Positions 8,865-16,406 of a stretch of DNA of 64,000 bases are shown here, in pieces. Origin of the DNA: Thalassospira lucentensis MCCC 1A00383 = DSM 14000. GTDB taxonomy: Bacteria > Pseudomonadota > Alphaproteobacteria > Rhodospirillales > Thalassospiraceae. Positions within the stretch are counted from its first letter, which is position 1, and each line of letters opens with the position of its first letter. The stretch covers positions 146,734 through 210,733 of the forward strand of contig NZ_ATWN01000011.1 in the NCBI RefSeq assembly GCF_000421265.1, written 5' to 3'. Made by a program: the position numbers and the translations under genes. The notes beneath the pieces were generated by a model. It had not been told where the DNA came from, did not search any database, and worked only from the letters and a program-made list of their open reading frames with translations.

Positions 8865-9084
8865 TTTTCCTCCCTGACGTGACTGCGCCACGTCGTGACT
8901 TGAACTAGCCGTTTTGAACGACATTTGATTTGTCTTATCATTAGTAAGGCGATTTTCGATTATTGCATTTAAACCGTAAAGAGCACTCGCCGCACCAATG
9001 CTGCGGGACCACCCCCCTATATTGCGGGTTCCCGCAAGACAGTCCTGCCCTATCGCAATATGATGATTGACGGAGGAAATATTC
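8865..9084. promoter_or_regulatory. Divergent promoter region with two inverted repeats
   Basis: The 220-bp gap between the binding-protein and histidine-kinase genes holds two perfect inverted repeats: GACGTG/CACGTC at 8876-8894 (7-nt spacer, next to the binding-protein ribosome-binding site) and TTGCGGG-TT-CCCGCAA at 9022-9037. A further TGCGGG lies at about 9002. They are candidate operators for the adjacent response regulator; this is inferred from position only. Confidence 0.5.
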
Positions 9085-10293
9085 ATGTCGGATCTTGCCC
9101 ATTATCTGCGCATTTCCAATCTTCTTGCAGGCAATCTAAATATCCACACCGCATTGGGGTCCGTGAAAGCCGAAATCGACAAGATTATTGAATTTGATCA
9201 TCTGGATATCTGCTTAACGGATACCGACAAGACGTGGAATACGTCCTATGAAGTCGGTCTCCAAACAACCTGGAGCACCTCCAGAACGTTGGTAAGGCAG
9301 TCGCCGGTGCGTGATATTCTTTTGGGAAAAACCGATCACCTTCTGACGGGCAATGCTCTTAATGATCCGCGGTATGTTTTCCCCGGTGCGGAAAGTGCCC
9401 CCATCCTGCATCACGAATTTCGCAGCCGGGTCAATGTCGCGATGAAGGTTCTGGGCGAAGTTGTCGGATCGCTTAATTGTTCGTCGAAAAAAGAAAACTT
9501 CTATGACGAACGCCATGTCGAGCAGGTCCGCATTCTGGCCGATATGCTAGCACCTTATTTTTATGCGTTGCGGGCCAATGAAAAGGCCAACACAGAAGCG
9601 GTATTTCGGGCCCGAATTTTGGCGCGCGAGGAAGGGCTAAGGCTTGGGGCGCTGAGTTTAACCGATGCGCTCGAAGCTGAACGTCAGCGGATCGGAATGG
9701 ATTTGCATGATCAGACACTGGCCGATCTGACGCGCATAGCCCGCGACATCCGCCCCGGCCTGACAACTGTGCAGCATCATCGCCTGCAGCAGCAGATACA
9801 GAACATGATCCAGGACTTACGCGATATCATCGACACATCGATCCCGACAATCCTTGAACTTTTTGGCTTTCAGCATGCGGTACTTACGCATATGGAGCGG
9901 GCCGTCAGCCGCGATTGCACGCCACAGTTTGACGTAGAAGACCAGACAGGCGGAAATGTCGACGCATTACCCGAAACCACCCGAATTGCCATTTTCCGGA
10001 TATGTCAGGAAGCCATCAACAATGCCGTACTCCATTCAGGAGCAACGCATATTTCGGTTGTTGCATCGTGTCAGGATCCGCGCGGAGATTTGAAAATCGA
10101 GATTTGCGACAATGGCCAATTCCAGACCAGAACGGGAAAACCCGGCAGTGGTTTCGCCCATATGAAAACCCGCGCGCACCTTATAGGTGCAAAGTTTGAA
10201 CACAGCACCGAAGATGGGACGCGAATAACCGTAAAGCTGCCTCAAACAGCACAAGAAGCCGAAAGGGCCGAACATGAAGATTTTGCTGGTTGA
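9085..10293 (+). CDS. Soluble GAF-domain sensor histidine kinase (NarL/HisKA_3 type)
   Basis: A 402-residue protein with no membrane segment. The N-terminal 170 residues look like a GAF domain. The dimerisation/phosphoacceptor segment is ERQRIGMDLHDQTLADL, whose His is the expected phosphorylation site. The HATPase domain has an N box (RICQEAINNAVLHSG), G1 (EICDNGQ) and G2 (GSGFAHMKTRA). ATG 9085 has GGAGG 8 bp upstream, which is why the longer frame from 9067 was not used. It overlaps the response regulator gene by 20 bp and is divergent from the sugar ABC operon, which suggests that it senses a cytoplasmic signal linked to that transport system. Confidence 0.88.
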   Translation: MSDLAHYLRISNLLAGNLNIHTALGSVKAEIDKIIEFDHLDICLTDTDKTWNTSYEVGLQTTWSTSRTLVRQSPVRDILLGKTDHLLTGNALNDPRYVFPGAESAPILHHEFRSRVNVAMKVLGEVVGSLNCSSKKENFYDERHVEQVRILADMLAPYFYALRANEKANTEAVFRARILAREEGLRLGALSLTDALEAERQRIGMDLHDQTLADLTRIARDIRPGLTTVQHHRLQQQIQNMIQDLRDIIDTSIPTILELFGFQHAVLTHMERAVSRDCTPQFDVEDQTGGNVDALPETTRIAIFRICQEAINNAVLHSGATHISVVASCQDPRGDLKIEICDNGQFQTRTGKPGSGFAHMKTRAHLIGAKFEHSTEDGTRITVKLPQTAQEAERAEHEDFAG

Positions 10294-10993
10294 AGACGAC
10301 AAGATGCATGCCGATTTCCTAAAGGAAATTGTCGAAAATGCGCTGCCGGAACTCGCGGAAATCCTGATTGCGCGGGATGGTAAAGAAGCAGAAGTCCTTG
10401 CACAGCAGTCCGGAACGACGGCCATCGTGATGGATTTGCGCATGAAGGAACATAACGGCATTGATGCCGCCAGAACCATCTGGGCCCGACGCCCGGACAC
10501 CCGTATTCTTTTTTGGTCGAACTACTCGGACGAGGCCTATTTACGCGGCATTGCCCAGATTGTTCCCAATCAAGCCGCTTATGGGTATGTGCTGAAAACG
10601 GCGTCACAGGAAAGAATGCATCTCGCCTTGCGCTCCGTCCTGATTGAGGGACAAATCGTTGTTGACCGCGAAGTGCACCAGATACAGAATCAACAGATGC
10701 GGTCACGCAATACCCTGACCGAGTTTGAATATATCATCCTGCTTGATATCGCACTCGGCCTTCCCGACAAGGCAATTGCGACACGGCGAAAGTTGTCGCT
10801 GCGCACCGTTCAGAACCGGTTGCTGTCTTTGTACAGCAAACTTGATGTCGAGGCCCTTGATCAAAACCATCAGGACATTGTGCTCAACAAACGCGCGCGT
10901 GCCGTTTCCAGCGCCATTGCCAGAAAAATCATCAACCGCGAAGGCTTGGCTGCGGCGGAAAAAGAACTGCGCACATGGCTGACCCAAAGATAA
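10274..10993 (+). CDS. NarL/LuxR-family response regulator
   Basis: A 239-residue protein with a receiver domain (acidic EDD at residues 7-9, phospho-acceptor D54 in VMDLRM, conserved Lys near 108 in GYVLKTAS). A C-terminal helix-turn-helix follows: a LuxR-like segment LTEFEYIILLDIALGLPDKA, then LSLRTVQNRLLSLYSKL. It overlaps the kinase gene and is almost certainly its partner. The likely target is the divergent ABC operon and its own promoter. The DNA-binding domain departs somewhat from the standard GerE pattern, so DNA-sequence preference cannot be predicted. Confidence 0.87.
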   Translation: MKILLVEDDKMHADFLKEIVENALPELAEILIARDGKEAEVLAQQSGTTAIVMDLRMKEHNGIDAARTIWARRPDTRILFWSNYSDEAYLRGIAQIVPNQAAYGYVLKTASQERMHLALRSVLIEGQIVVDREVHQIQNQQMRSRNTLTEFEYIILLDIALGLPDKAIATRRKLSLRTVQNRLLSLYSKLDVEALDQNHQDIVLNKRARAVSSAIARKIINREGLAAAEKELRTWLTQR

Positions 10994-11063
10994 CAGACCG
11001 ATAAATCACGACCGTAAATATCGCCTCACAAGACGGTAAGGCGATACCAGCACGGCTGTTCAA

Positions 11064-11339
11064 TTATTTTTTTTCACCGACAACCAGTTTCCGGTCTTTT
11101 GATGCGTCCCGGTCAGCATGCCAGCTGACGCGCAGCGTCAGACTGCTTCGATCCTCATCCTGCGACGCAGATACTCTTAAGTTCAATAGCCCTTCGGGTT
11201 CGAGGATGATCTCGTCCCTGTCGTCGCTCAGCACGACTTTTCCCTTGCCCAGTCCGGTCGTGATGGCTTTCAGTATCGCCTTGATCGAATTTGCATCCTG
11301 CAGAGAATCGTGGCTGAACTGTTTCTTTATCTTTTTCAT
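11064..11339 (-). CDS. Amphi-Trp domain protein (GAK-type cluster)
   Basis: A 91-residue protein matching the amphi-Trp domain: an amphipathic helical start (DANSIKAILKAITTGLGKGKV), a middle strand region (EIILEPEGLLNLRVSA) and the terminal LTLRVSWHAD strand carrying the conserved Trp. The function of the domain is unknown. From memory, TIGRFAMs describes it together with an ATP-grasp enzyme and HprK-related kinases, and both are encoded upstream in this operon. It overlaps the metallophosphoesterase stop by four bases (ATGA) and is the last gene of the eight-gene unit. Confidence 0.75.
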   Translation of the reverse strand: MKKIKKQFSHDSLQDANSIKAILKAITTGLGKGKVVLSDDRDEIILEPEGLLNLRVSASQDEDRSSLTLRVSWHADRDASKDRKLVVGEKK

Positions 11340-12742
11340 CGGTTCGGTTTCCCGCTTTTGTCTTCGGACGTGAGCGCAGAGCTAAGTGCGGTAAGGGTGC
11401 GTTTCGGCTCGAAGGCCTTGGCATAGGGAAAATCCGTGCTAATCCCCAGAATATAGCCGTCCGGATGCACCACCGTAACGGCGGCCCCGGAACCGGTCAG
11501 CCCCTCTTTATGCCGTGAGTGCTGGTCGATGGTCGAATCGCATTCAAAGTTGATCAGCCCGCGCCGCAGCATGATGCGTTGCCCATCAAGCAGATTGCGA
11601 TGGCCATGTATGATGGCGTGAATACCGCTATCGTGCAGTTTTTCCACACCTTTTGGGCTTAGTCGGTTATCGATTGAACGGTATTTTGTCCGGATGGTAT
11701 TGGCGATTGACCCGTAATACAGATCGAACGGTTCCCCGAACATGGCGTCACGAAAGTGCCGGTTAAGCGCCTTTACCCCGTCCGCACGTAAAAGGTCTGC
11801 CATCTCGTCGTCGAAACCGGCATGGATGAACATGAAGGAGCCGACGTGATACCCAAGCCGCATCCGCTTAAAAAACCAATTGAATTCACCGTCAGGCTCC
11901 AGAAACAATTCACGCCACTTCATCACTGCCCCATAAACGTGACGCATGGAAAGGCCAGCCGCACGGCACGCCGGTTCAAAGCTGCTGAGCTTGTTGCGGA
12001 TCCGCTTGAGTTCCACCTCGATCTGCTTGGCCGGAAGGTGATCGGCGGCCATTTTGGGGAAGGCGTCAAACCAGTCCGGGGCGGGCAGAAGACAGCGGCG
12101 GCACTCCGCCTCGTTGGGGATACCGGCAAGCGCATTTCGGCCGGTCATGTAACTATCCCGGATCTCGGTCAGCAACGGCACCACCTTGGGCCCAAGACGC
12201 AGGAAAAAGTGATCGTTGCGATGATCGACGTCCGCCCCAACGGCCCGCATGCCAAGGAGATTCCGCACATCGTGGTTTCCGGCCAGAATACGCACCCGCG
12301 CATCTAGCTCAATCAAACGCCGTACCGCACGCAGAAGTTTCAGGTTGTGCGGGCCCTTGTCGAAACAGTCCCCCCCGATGATGAATGTGGCCTGTCGACC
12401 AAGTTTGGTCAGGCGGAAATTCATCACGCCTGGCCCGGTACGACGCACCCCGCCCGATGCGACCAATGACGCGACAAACGCCTTTCGATCCGCATGTAAA
12501 TCAGAGAAAAACAGAACCGGGCGCTTTGGCCAGACCCACAACTTGCGCTTCGTCAGCCGGTCAAGCTCACCCAGCAGCAACTTGCGATCACCATTTTCTT
12601 CGCCGAACGATTTATCACCGCCAAAGGTCCAGTCGCGGGCTTCACGGGGAAGTTCAGGGTACAACCACGACGGCCACGGGCCTTTGTATTGCGGCAGCGC
12701 GACGTCGATCTGCGGATCTTGGGGTTTGGTCGGTTCTGTCAT
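11336..12742 (-). CDS. Calcineurin-like metallophosphoesterase
   Basis: A 468-residue protein with all the metal-binding motifs of the family: DLH (residues 81-83), GDCFDKG (124-130), GNHD (155-158), a helical insert, then IHAGFDDE and IHGHRNLLDG. It should hydrolyse a phosphomonoester or phosphodiester; the substrate is unknown. The large insert between GNHD and the late His motifs (about residues 165-300) is unusual. ATG 12742 is chosen because the longer frame would extend into the upstream phosphatase gene, whose stop lies 4 bp away. It sits inside the GAK-like operon with two other phosphatase classes. Confidence 0.83.
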   Translation of the reverse strand: MTEPTKPQDPQIDVALPQYKGPWPSWLYPELPREARDWTFGGDKSFGEENGDRKLLLGELDRLTKRKLWVWPKRPVLFFSDLHADRKAFVASLVASGGVRRTGPGVMNFRLTKLGRQATFIIGGDCFDKGPHNLKLLRAVRRLIELDARVRILAGNHDVRNLLGMRAVGADVDHRNDHFFLRLGPKVVPLLTEIRDSYMTGRNALAGIPNEAECRRCLLPAPDWFDAFPKMAADHLPAKQIEVELKRIRNKLSSFEPACRAAGLSMRHVYGAVMKWRELFLEPDGEFNWFFKRMRLGYHVGSFMFIHAGFDDEMADLLRADGVKALNRHFRDAMFGEPFDLYYGSIANTIRTKYRSIDNRLSPKGVEKLHDSGIHAIIHGHRNLLDGQRIMLRRGLINFECDSTIDQHSRHKEGLTGSGAAVTVVHPDGYILGISTDFPYAKAFEPKRTLTALSSALTSEDKSGKPNR

Positions 12743-12746
12743 CGGT

Positions 12747-13430
12747 TCAATCCAATACCGGTTCCGCATTGCCGCGGACTTTCCAGTCGCCCACAACATG
12801 GTGCCATGTGCCGTCGGCCGCACATTCGAGCACCACCGGGCGCGCGTGATACATACTCAGACGCGCGATATCGTCAAAGGCCAGCACACCCAAATGGTGT
12901 GCCGCGTGGCGGAATGCGGCCCCATGGCCGACGAATGCCTTGATGGTGTTGCGCATGGGCAAACTGTCCAAGCGTTCGGTCAGATGGGCGGCCACCCGTT
13001 GCCCAGATTGCATCAACGATTCGGCCCCTTGAAAGGGCAGACAAAAATGGCTGTCAGATTTCCAGTTTTCGGGCAGCGGATCAAACCTTGGATCCGCCGC
13101 GATAATCTCGTCGATTTCCTCAATGCGCAGGTTTGCCGCCGCACCGACGCTGCGTTCCGCCAGCGCATCATGACAGCTTACTGAAAAATCACCCTGCAGG
13201 GTCGCACCCATAATGTCGGCGGTAGCCCATGCGCGCAGCATCTGTGAACTGTCGATCTCTGGGTGAATATCAGCGCCAAGTGCGGTTGCCATGTCGGTCA
13301 GGCTTTTGGCAGCCGCGCGTGCTTGGCCTGCACCGCGTTCTGTTAAAGCAAACGGCTGATGTGCGCTGGGTGCACCCGTTCGTTGATGATAATCGCCGTG
13401 GCGAATAAGGGCGGCAAAACGTCGGGCCAT
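12747..13430 (-). CDS. Histidine phosphatase superfamily protein
   Basis: A 227-residue phosphoglycerate-mutase-fold phosphatase. The RHG motif is at residues 10-12 (ALIRHGDYH) and a second catalytic His is in FVGHGAAFRH. ATG 13430 has AAGGAG upstream and follows the SixA-NUDIX stop by 2 bp; the open frame upstream of it is only the antisense of that gene. The role is inferred to be removal of phosphate from a protein or small molecule made by the neighbouring kinases. This is the second RHG-type enzyme in the operon. Confidence 0.8.
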   Translation of the reverse strand: MARRFAALIRHGDYHQRTGAPSAHQPFALTERGAGQARAAAKSLTDMATALGADIHPEIDSSQMLRAWATADIMGATLQGDFSVSCHDALAERSVGAAANLRIEEIDEIIAADPRFDPLPENWKSDSHFCLPFQGAESLMQSGQRVAAHLTERLDSLPMRNTIKAFVGHGAAFRHAAHHLGVLAFDDIARLSMYHARPVVLECAADGTWHHVVGDWKVRGNAEPVLD

Positions 13431-13432
13431 GA

Positions 13433-14407
13433 CTATGGGGTCTCCTTGGCAAGTGACGCCGCAAAGTCGAGAATGATCGTTTTTAGCGCATCTTCCTTTA
13501 TCTGCTGCGCGGCCACATCGGGCGCAACCCAGCGGCGCTGCCGGTGGTTTTCTTCCCATATGTCGGGGTCGAGTTCGTCGGTTACTTCCATCGGATAGAC
13601 GCTGACGTGACATGTCGCGCCCCATTTTTCGTAGGCATAGCTGCCGATTGCGGTCGCGTGCACATGCCCTTGCACGCCAGCTTCCTCTTGCGCTTCTTGG
13701 GCGGCAGAATCTTGCGCGCTTAGTCCCGGTTCATGTATTCCCTTGGGCACGACCCAATGGTTTTTACTGCTGGCTGTGATCACAAGAATTTCGATCCCCC
13801 GCCCAGTTCTGCGATACGGGATCACCGCAGACTGGGTATAATAATAGGCCGGGCGGTCGCGCCATTCCCGACCGTTTGGGGTTTGGTAAGGAAAGCCCAC
13901 CGGCAAGCTATCGGGCCGAACGTAATCAACGATTTTCGCGCAATCACGATCCAATTGCCGCCAGTCGTCGGGCATGGAGAGATGAATGAGGGTACCAGTT
14001 TTGAGCAGTCGTCCATCATCTGTGCCGGGCAAGGACAATGAAGCGAGATGATGCACAAGTCCTTCTAACCCCGGATTATGCCCAACGATCATTACGCGGT
14101 TCGGGGCGCTTGGAAAAATGCCGAGCACATCAAGAAGGGCGGCCACAGAAGCATTATAAATCCGGTCATCCACCGCGATATCATGGGCGTGCGTACCACC
14201 GGCCTTAAGCATTTTTTGCGCCGTGACAAAGGCACGTTCCGCCGAAGAACACACCGTCACATCGGGTAGCAATGCATGGTCCTGCAGCCAAGCCCCCACG
14301 CGTTGCGCCTGCCGTTTGCCCGTGGTTTTAAGCGGGCGGTCACGGTCCGCGATGCCGATCGGGTTTTTTGCCTTGCCGTGGCGCAATATCAGCAATTCAC
14401 GGGTCAT
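13433..14407 (-). CDS. SixA-type histidine phosphatase fused to a NUDIX domain
   Basis: A 324-residue two-domain protein. Residues 1 to about 165 are a SixA-like phosphatase (LLILRHGKAK with RHG at 9-11, SSAER, and catalytic His in VGHNPGLEGL). Residues about 185-320 are a NUDIX domain: the Nudix helix PKGIHEPGLSAQDSAAQEAQ, then EEAG. The helix keeps the paired Glu residues but has Leu and Gln where consensus has Glu and Arg. The combination resembles mycobacterial MutT1 with the domain order reversed. It overlaps the HprK-related kinase stop by four bases. A pyrophosphohydrolase coupled to a phosphatase is the obvious reading; the substrate is unknown. Confidence 0.83.
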   Translation of the reverse strand: MTRELLILRHGKAKNPIGIADRDRPLKTTGKRQAQRVGAWLQDHALLPDVTVCSSAERAFVTAQKMLKAGGTHAHDIAVDDRIYNASVAALLDVLGIFPSAPNRVMIVGHNPGLEGLVHHLASLSLPGTDDGRLLKTGTLIHLSMPDDWRQLDRDCAKIVDYVRPDSLPVGFPYQTPNGREWRDRPAYYYTQSAVIPYRRTGRGIEILVITASSKNHWVVPKGIHEPGLSAQDSAAQEAQEEAGVQGHVHATAIGSYAYEKWGATCHVSVYPMEVTDELDPDIWEENHRQRRWVAPDVAAQQIKEDALKTIILDFAASLAKETP

Positions 14408-15522
14408 GTTTGCGGGCCTTTGTCAAAAAACCTATTCAGACAGTTTCGGGCGATCTGATCAAAGTCGACGCGGCCTGTAACTTCATAAAAAGGTACGCCA
14501 TGGAAAGTCGACAGGTAGGCTTCTTCATCCAAGACTGAACTCTTGGTATACATGGAACCATCGGCCAGTTGGTAAAACGGGCCGGATGATTTCATGACTG
14601 CGGCAAGAAGATCGCGTCGCTGACCCAGATTGACTTCGTTTATCTGGGTCGGGGCATCGGCGGTGTGCGACCAATTGAGAACAAGAAACCCACATAACGG
14701 CGCACGCGCGACAATGCGGTCCGGGCCATAGATCTGATCAATATCGACGTCGTACTTTTCTTCGATGTCCCAAAGTTCCGATGCGGGCAATGACGCGAGT
14801 TCATCGCGGCGCTCAGGCGTGACAATGCTACCCAGACACGGGTTGTTCAGGGCCGTTCCGGGATTTATGCGTGGTAATTTTGGAATGCCCGCAGCAAAGA
14901 CACCTTTATCGGTGCGCCGGGCAAACAGACGGTCATTGCTCAGAAACGCCGTGCCGTCTTCGTTAAGCATATGCAACATCAACGTCGATTTGCCACCACC
15001 GGAAAATCCCGCCAGCCCAAGTGCCAAACCGTTGCGAACCAAACCGGCGGCATGACAAATAGCCCATCCGTTTTGTTGCAGCATGTTCATGTATTGCGCG
15101 TTGATAAAATTGATCACCTGATTGTCGTTCTCCAGACAAGGCCCGGCAGCGATCCTGTGATCAACGCTTTGCAGGAACATCATTCCGGTGCGCACCTTTT
15201 TGACGATACGACCATCGGAAAGGTCGATCAGCGCGTCTTTACGCCCCATCTTGCCGACCTCGCGCGGCCAATCAACATAGTCGAGCGCGAGGTCCGGGGG
15301 GGCGCATTCGAACGCTTGAATTTCCACGGTCGCGTCACCGTCTTCGATCACGATATGTTTAAAATAAGCCCGCAGTTTTTCGAGAAGGGCTGTGGAGTTT
15401 GATCGGACCCGGATCGTCATGTCCGGAAGCCCAAGCACGAGCCCGCCTGGCTGAAGGGTCAAGCCACCCGCCATCTGTGCTGCGATATCTTTGGACATCA
15501 TTGGCGTACCCGGATTGATCAT
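14404..15522 (-). CDS. HprK-related kinase B
   Basis: A 372-residue protein with an HPr-kinase-type P-loop (AGFSGGGKST, residues 171-180) and a following acidic motif (FLSNDRLF) like the HprK LVADD box. It is longer than bacterial HprK and lacks the HprK N-terminal domain; the family is known as HprK-related kinase B, named for association with the GAK system (recalled from TIGRFAMs). Its substrate is unknown, and a classic HPr is not encoded nearby. The start ATG overlaps the ATP-grasp stop (ATGA). It is one of three kinase-like or ligase-like enzymes in this operon. Confidence 0.8.
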   Translation of the reverse strand: MINPGTPMMSKDIAAQMAGGLTLQPGGLVLGLPDMTIRVRSNSTALLEKLRAYFKHIVIEDGDATVEIQAFECAPPDLALDYVDWPREVGKMGRKDALIDLSDGRIVKKVRTGMMFLQSVDHRIAAGPCLENDNQVINFINAQYMNMLQQNGWAICHAAGLVRNGLALGLAGFSGGGKSTLMLHMLNEDGTAFLSNDRLFARRTDKGVFAAGIPKLPRINPGTALNNPCLGSIVTPERRDELASLPASELWDIEEKYDVDIDQIYGPDRIVARAPLCGFLVLNWSHTADAPTQINEVNLGQRRDLLAAVMKSSGPFYQLADGSMYTKSSVLDEEAYLSTFHGVPFYEVTGRVDFDQIARNCLNRFFDKGPQT

Positions 15523-16406
15523 GACAAAGCATCCAGAATGTAGTCGGCGTAAAGGGCTGCCGCATCGATCCCGATGCCTTCTTTTGCGCCACGAAAACCA
15601 CCGAAGGCGGAAACCTCGAAAACAATCGGGCCTTGATCCGTCAGCGCCACATCGACGGTTGTAAAGTCCATGTTAAACAGGGCCTGTGCGCGGCGGGCCA
15701 TTTCGACCACGTCCGGATCGCATTCAAACGGCGCATAGTTTCCACCACTGTTGATTGTCGTATTCCAGGCATCGTTTTTTGCGACCCGTGCATAGGCGCC
15801 GTGATAGGTGCCACCAAGGAAGACCAGACCAAGATCCTGACCGGGCAGCGACAATTTCCGCTGGATGTACATCATCGGGTTTTCCGCCTTGAACGCGGTG
15901 ACCGCATCCAATATTTCTGCGTCGGGTTGCGTGGAGTCTATGACCGTCATCCCGCGTGCCTTGGTCGAATACAGCGGCTTAAACACGGCCGCACCGAATG
16001 TTTTTACAACCTTAACGGCAACATCGACGTTTTCTGTCACTTGGGTTTCGGGCATCGGAATGCCGCCGTTACGCAAGGTAACCGTACAGGCCAGCCGATC
16101 TATCAAACGTAACATGCTGACCGCCGGGCTGAACACACGCACGCCGGCCGCTTCGGCAAGACGCAACACCTCAAGACGGTCAAGCGAGTTCGGGCTGTAT
16201 ACTTCCGTGATTTTTTTGACCACCAAACCATCAAGATTGGTCAGATCAACGCCTTTTGCCGTCAATGTCCCGGTCGTAAGATCGGCGGTCACATCGGCCA
16301 TATCGACGACAAGACGAAAATCGGTTTTTTCTTCCAGCGCATCGGCGAGGGCCTCGGTCGACCATTTTCCAGGAATGCCGACAACGGCGATTTTCTTATA
16401 AGTCAA
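15519..16406 (-). CDS. GAK-system-type ATP-grasp enzyme
   Basis: A 295-residue RimK-like ATP-grasp protein: an N-terminal Rossmann-like region (KKIAVVGIPGKW), central LRLIDRLACT, the ATP-binding Lys segment AAVFKPLYSTKARGM, and a C-terminal metal site FEVSAFGGFRG. Enzymes of this fold couple ATP to a carboxylate or phosphorylate an alcohol, and the substrate here is unknown. No ATG precedes the conserved start. TTG at 16406, with AAGGA about 8 bp upstream, gives a protein beginning MTYKKIAVVG and overlaps the end of the PhoU-APH gene by 11 bp. The longer frame to 16469 lies inside that gene. Confidence 0.8.
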   Translation of the reverse strand: MTYKKIAVVGIPGKWSTEALADALEEKTDFRLVVDMADVTADLTTGTLTAKGVDLTNLDGLVVKKITEVYSPNSLDRLEVLRLAEAAGVRVFSPAVSMLRLIDRLACTVTLRNGGIPMPETQVTENVDVAVKVVKTFGAAVFKPLYSTKARGMTVIDSTQPDAEILDAVTAFKAENPMMYIQRKLSLPGQDLGLVFLGGTYHGAYARVAKNDAWNTTINSGGNYAPFECDPDVVEMARRAQALFNMDFTTVDVALTDQGPIVFEVSAFGGFRGAKEGIGIDAAALYADYILDALS

